NCBI RefSeq assembly: GCF_904849725.1
Contig: NC_058518.1
Location: 211,742,741 to 211,806,740, forward strand
Length of the DNA stretch: 64,000 nucleotides
DNA from: Hordeum vulgare subsp. vulgare
Taxonomy: Eukaryota; Streptophyta; Magnoliopsida; Poales; Poaceae
Direction: 5' to 3'
Shown: positions 60,350 through 64,000 of the stretch, in pieces
Layout of the letters: each line of letters begins with the position of its first letter
Numbering within the stretch: position 1 is the stretch's first letter
Program-made: the position numbers and the translations under genes
Notes under the pieces: model-generated
The model's input: only the letters and a program-made list of their open reading frames with translations
Database searches by the model: none
Told to the model about the DNA's origin: nothing

Positions 60350-60619
60350 AACAGGTGGCCCAATTTGTTAGATCCCGAAAAGAAGACACGCGCAGGCCCG
60401 ATTTGATCGATCCAGGGGAAAACGCACACAACGGGCGCGTGGGACGATGGAAGGAGCAGGCCGGCGCGTTGACTTGCAGAGGAACGGGTGGAGGGCCAGC
60501 GGCTGCAAGGGAGAGAAGACAACGACGGCCATGGAGAAAGGCCGCGACGTCGGTTGGATCATAACATATGTGACGGGGATATGGCCCACGAGTAGGCTCA
60601 AGGAGACAAGACAGCATAT

Positions 60620-62065
60620 TGAAACATCGGGGCGTCCAACGCCCCTCGGTTCGGCTGCTCCGGCTGGCTCCTCGGTCCGGTTGGCTCCCTGGTCCGGTTC
60701 CTCCAGCTGGCTCTCCGTCCGGCTCCCCTAGTTGGCTCTCCGTCTGGTACCCCCAGGTGGCTCCCCGGCCAGCTCTTCGAGGTTGCTCCCCGGCCGGCTC
60801 GCCCAGCTGGCTCCCCGTCCGGCTCGCCCAGCTGGCCTGCTAGGCGAAGTCAACCGCAGCGTCCCGTCGGACATGACAAGAAGGCATTGTAGCCACGCCA
60901 CTTCAGGGTCATTGCTCTCCAACAGTCCAGCACTATTGGCAAATAGTGCCCCACTATGCACATGTCACGTGTCACCTTCAATAGTGTAGTTAGGCCATGT
61001 GGGCCACCCCTTGTCCCTGGGCATCCCTTTATAAGGTGGCCCAGGGAGCCCTCCCATGGCAGCTCCTTCACTCCCTCTCATTCTCACACACCCACACCCA
61101 CATTCCAGGAGAAGAGGAGAGCTCACAACCTCCTTCTCCCCCCTCCAGACAGCTCTAGGAGCAACCATGTACCATCATATACATCTCATATATGCATCCA
61201 ATGTTCAAAAAAGCGGAGCGGAAGGCCACAACTTAGAGCAATGACCGCTTAAGCGCAGCTTAACCGGGATTAAGCTTTTTTTTTAAAATTGACCAGAATT
61301 TGGCTGTCTTTGGATAATATGCATAAGAAAATAGGAAATATAGCACATCGGTAACTAAAAATCTGAAATAGCATAGAAGGCTGAGGTTCAGTGGTTCACA
61401 CAGAAGCATAAATGCACAATATTGTCTTAGAATGAGCATATATAAGATAAATGGCAGCTGCAGCCAAGCAGGAGCAGCAGCAGCAGCCAAGCAGCAGCAG
61501 CAGCCAAGCAGTGGCAGCAGCAACAGCCAAACAGCAGCCCCAAACTTCATGGATCATCATCCGCATAAGTGCGCCCAGTCACCACTTCATCTTCATCATC
61601 CTCGTACTATGTCCCCCTCCTCTGAATCTGAAACTGAGTAAACCCTAGCCTAACAAGCCAGTATTGGGCCGGGCAAGTAAACACTTACCCCTTCAGCCTG
61701 TGGCCCATCCTTGCTTTTTGAACGCGTAAGCGCGCTCAACGATCGCTTAGCCGGCGCTCAGCGCTTAAGGGGCCGCTAAATTCCGCTTTTTTCCGCTTAA
61801 CGCTAAAATCTACGCTAAGGGCAGAAGCGAAGCGTTTAGCCGACGCTCAGCGCTTAAGCGCGATTAAGCGCCGCTTAAAAACGCTTTTTTGAACATTGTA
61901 TGCATCAGACATGCAGGAGTAGGGGTGTTACCTCCACGCAAGGACCCCGAACCTAGGTAAATCACCGTGTGTTGTCGCCCAAACCCGTCCCGGATCTCCA
62001 CCGTAGCCTTGCTCTCACCTCTCGATTAGCCATCCCATGGCATCTGCCATGAGAAAACCACGACA
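60620..62065 (-). repeat. Solo LTR split by a hAT element
   Basis: On the minus strand the sequence begins TGTCGTGGTTTTCTCATGGC at 62065 and ends CCCCGATGTTTCA at 60620. About 740 bp remain after the hAT insertion is removed. A TATA-like box (minus TTATAAAG, plus 61027-61034) lies within it. ATAT flanks both sides (60616-60619 and 62066-62069), a possible 4-base part of the target duplication. No internal domain is present. The left part consists of 'ggctcc/ggctcg' repeats (60655-60840). Confidence 0.6.
61199..61898. mobile_element. Non-autonomous hAT element with TATGCATC target duplication
   Basis: A 700-bp element with a 17-bp perfect terminal inverted repeat CAATGTTCAAAAAAGCG. It is flanked by the 8-bp target duplication TATGCATC (61191-61198 and 61899-61906). 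Subterminal regions are crowded with CGCTTAAGCG-type palindromes. The centre has a CAG/GCA-rich block (61450-61540). No transposase is present. Confidence 0.95.
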
Positions 62066-63416
62066 ATATGGCTTTTACGAATGTGCATGGTCAATTTGTT
62101 TTAAGTTGGACTACTAACAGATACAGAAAAGTATTCGCGAAGTAAAATTTTATAGTACCATTCATCATTAATAATATATTTTTATAATTACTTGGTAGTA
62201 TGTGGCTACAAAAACCAATGGTAAAAGATGCATATTGTAAACCATGCCAATATGTAGGACGCCATCTAATTACGTGGGAGGAGCAAGTAGAGATTGCCAA
62301 ATAGCAAATCATATATTTATCTTTATTGCTGAGGTGGACGCAGTGGTGGCTTTAAGTGAGTGAGATATATGCATTATTTTTTCCAGTGAATATGCACTTC
62401 TAATTGTATTTTTGGAAGATAATAGTAGGACAGGTCTAGCAATATAATAAACATCAGCCTAAATTTAAGTCCAGAAGGTGTTGAAATGAGATGACGAGGC
62501 TGACTGATAATAACCTCTAATGCATGGGTAGGAGAAAAAGGCAAAAACAGGGGCATGATCAGAAAAAAACTACGATGAGAGGGACTTGGAAAACAAGCAG
62601 ATAACTTTAAGCAATAAATCATGGTAAGTATGCAATGTGACATTTCAATTGTGCTAAAAATGGTAAATGCAAAACAACATAGACAATATGAGAAAGAACA
62701 ATCAGTGATGAAAGTAAGTGAGAGATGATTTACTGTCAAATATTTTGATAATAGATGGTTATTTGACATAGACAGTTAGTCTAAGACTAGGGAGGAAGCA
62801 TATAGATGCTTGACGCTGTAACAATCGAAAATCATCATAACAAATCCAAGTTTGACAAATCCAATGAGGCGGGTGAACGCAGAAAATCACTAGGTTCAAG
62901 TGGGAGAGTAGTTGGTGAAAATTTCATCAAAAAGTTATTAATAAGAAGATCAACACGATGCACTTGGTCTTATGTTGGTCACGTTTATCATAACAAGCCA
63001 GTGCACGTAATGGAAATATTACCATTGAGGTGTGATCATGTTTCCATTGAGACATTCATTTCAAATATATTTTGAATGATAGTTGATTGCATGGCATTTT
63101 CTAAAGAAAAAATATAAAAATACATATTAAATTGTCTAGCCGCGCAAGCCCGTGGGCCATTGTTGGTTCCCCACTTTTTATCTGCAACTACTCTCTTGAA
63201 CTGTGCACAAGCATAGTTACCCTTAAATATATATAGTTCAAAGTTCCAAAAGTGGGCAACTACTTGTAACGGTTTCTTTGGATGTTCTCAGATGCTCTCC
63301 TGTTGTAGGCTAGGAGAATGGACAACTACTTGCAATGTTTTGTTCAAATGCTTTCACTGGCTTTTTCTCCTGTAACTTGTTCTCTAAAACTAGGTCATAT
63401 GATGCTTACGTATCTA
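62066..63416. other. No gene seen; AT-rich, repeat-like
   Basis: Short frames (such as 62374-62769 on the minus strand and 62806-63075 on the plus strand) have no recognisable domain. A CTAGCCGCGC-type motif near 63136 recalls ends of small Triticeae transposons but lacks the proper flank. Confidence 0.5.
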
Positions 63417-63492
63417 CTCTCCCATAATGTAAAGACCCTTTTTGACACTACACTAGCGTAAAAAACTGTCTTACATTATGGGACGGAGGGAG
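63417..63492. mobile_element. Stowaway (Thalos-like) MITE
   Basis: The 76-bp element has the right end CATTATGGGACGGAGGGAG and an inverted but shortened left end. It is flanked by TA on both sides (63415-63416 and 63493-63494). A second copy in the tandem duplication lies at 63652-63726, with a mutated right flank. Confidence 0.85.
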
Positions 63493-63888
63493 TATTTTTT
63501 TGCCACCGGAGCTTTGTTGTTTCTGGCTGCTTTTACCTTTTCCATCTCGTTTAAACTGCATCCTACAAGCTGTAGAGTTGGATGCTATATTTTAGAGAAC
63601 TGTACTACACATGCAGTTGTGAACTGTGGGTAGGAAAAGGCAAAATTCCTAGCCTCCCATAATGTAAAGACCCATTTTGACACTACACTAGCGTAAAAAA
63701 CTGTCTTACATTATGGGACGGAGGGATTATTTTTTTGCCACCAGAGCTTTGTTGTTTCTGGCTGCTTTTACCTTTTCCATCTCGTTTAAACTGCATCCTA
63801 CAAGCTCTAGAGTTGGATGCTATATTTTAGAGAACTGTACTACACATGCGGTTGTGAACTGTGGGTAGGAAAAGGCAAAATTCCTAGC
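63419..63888. repeat. 235-bp tandem duplication including the MITE
   Basis: 63419-63653 is repeated at 63654-63888 with only a few differences. The unit consists of the Stowaway MITE plus about 160 bp of flank ('gccaccggagctttgttgtt'). Confidence 0.95.
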
Positions 63889-64000
63889 TGGTTGAGTTGG
63901 AAAAAATATTTGTGGTTTTCTCTAGTTAAAGCATGAAGGTTCAGTGTCCTAATATTCGATATGTTTGCTCAACGTTGTTGTACGTCCCGTTACCAACTTC

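Larger units (their letters stand above)
56054..60619 (-). mobile_element. Truncated Copia retrotransposon
   Basis: The minus-strand order is Ser/Pro-rich leader region, protease, integrase, reverse transcriptase and start of RNase H, the Copia order. It breaks off in RNase H at about 56054 with no 3' LTR. No 5' LTR or primer site is visible before the solo LTR at 60620. The coding region is split into several frames and contains a triplicated 155-bp segment. Confidence 0.88.

Noticed and set aside
63136..63165. CTAGCCGCGC... motif as a Helitron 3' end
   Set aside because: The outside base is T rather than A and the hairpin is imperfect. No partner end was found.
1..64000. CRISPR arrays, bacterial operons, riboswitches, rRNA or functional tRNA genes
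   Set aside because: The window is plant nuclear DNA. The only tRNA-like boxes are those of the SINE, and no regular spacer array exists.

Overview
The window is from a large, repeat-rich grass genome. The families point to the wheat tribe (Triticeae): a BARE/WIS/Angela-type Copia LTR, an Athila-like gypsy family with a tRNA-Asp-type primer site, a very long Sukkula-like LTR, a tRNA-derived Au-like SINE, and Stowaway and Tourist MITEs. Family names come from memory of the sequences, not from a search. Nearly all of the DNA is transposable element, in nested layers. The only convincing host gene piece is exon 1 of a RABA (Rab11-type) small GTPase at 50966-51177 on the plus strand.

Layout. 1-6040: minus-strand non-autonomous gypsy element (internal domain with broken gag and protease, plus its 5' LTR), cut by the window start. 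6041-7197: fragment of a plus-strand LTR. 7198-11224: leader and 5' LTR of a minus-strand Angela/BARE-like Copia element, with a solo LTR (8350-9904, target duplication AGGGG) inside the LTR. 11225-12317: 3' end of a plus-strand gypsy element. 12318-28643: minus-strand, apparently non-coding, large-LTR element (3' LTR remnant, 2.6-kb internal domain, 4.7-kb 5' LTR). An 8.1-kb CACTA transposon (19082-27160, target duplication ATA) with a decayed TNP2 transposase lies inside that 5' LTR.

29453-35460: complete, young minus-strand chromovirus (two 448-bp LTRs differing at 7 sites, target duplication CCCCT) whose polyprotein frame is intact except for three in-frame stop codons. 35895-49597: candidate 13.7-kb Helitron on the minus strand, carrying a broken Rep/helicase gene and a separate multi-exon Ulp1-like (C48) cysteine protease gene. 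Both genes are preceded by the same duplicated leader. 49695-50751: Pack-MULE with an 11-bp target duplication carrying a patellin N-terminal fragment, ending about 215 bp upstream of the RABA start codon.

51178-64000 holds no second RABA exon that I can recognise. It is probably a long first intron or downstream DNA containing a SINE with a perfect 19-bp target duplication (53824-53964), a Tourist-like MITE (54187-54485), a degenerate repeat array, a truncated minus-strand Copia element (56054-60619), a solo LTR (60620-62065) split by a 700-bp hAT element with an 8-bp target duplication, and a 235-bp tandem duplication containing a Stowaway MITE.

The genes do not form a pathway. The biology visible is successive insertion, decay of coding capacity, and capture of host-type sequence by Helitron and MULE elements close to one host promoter.
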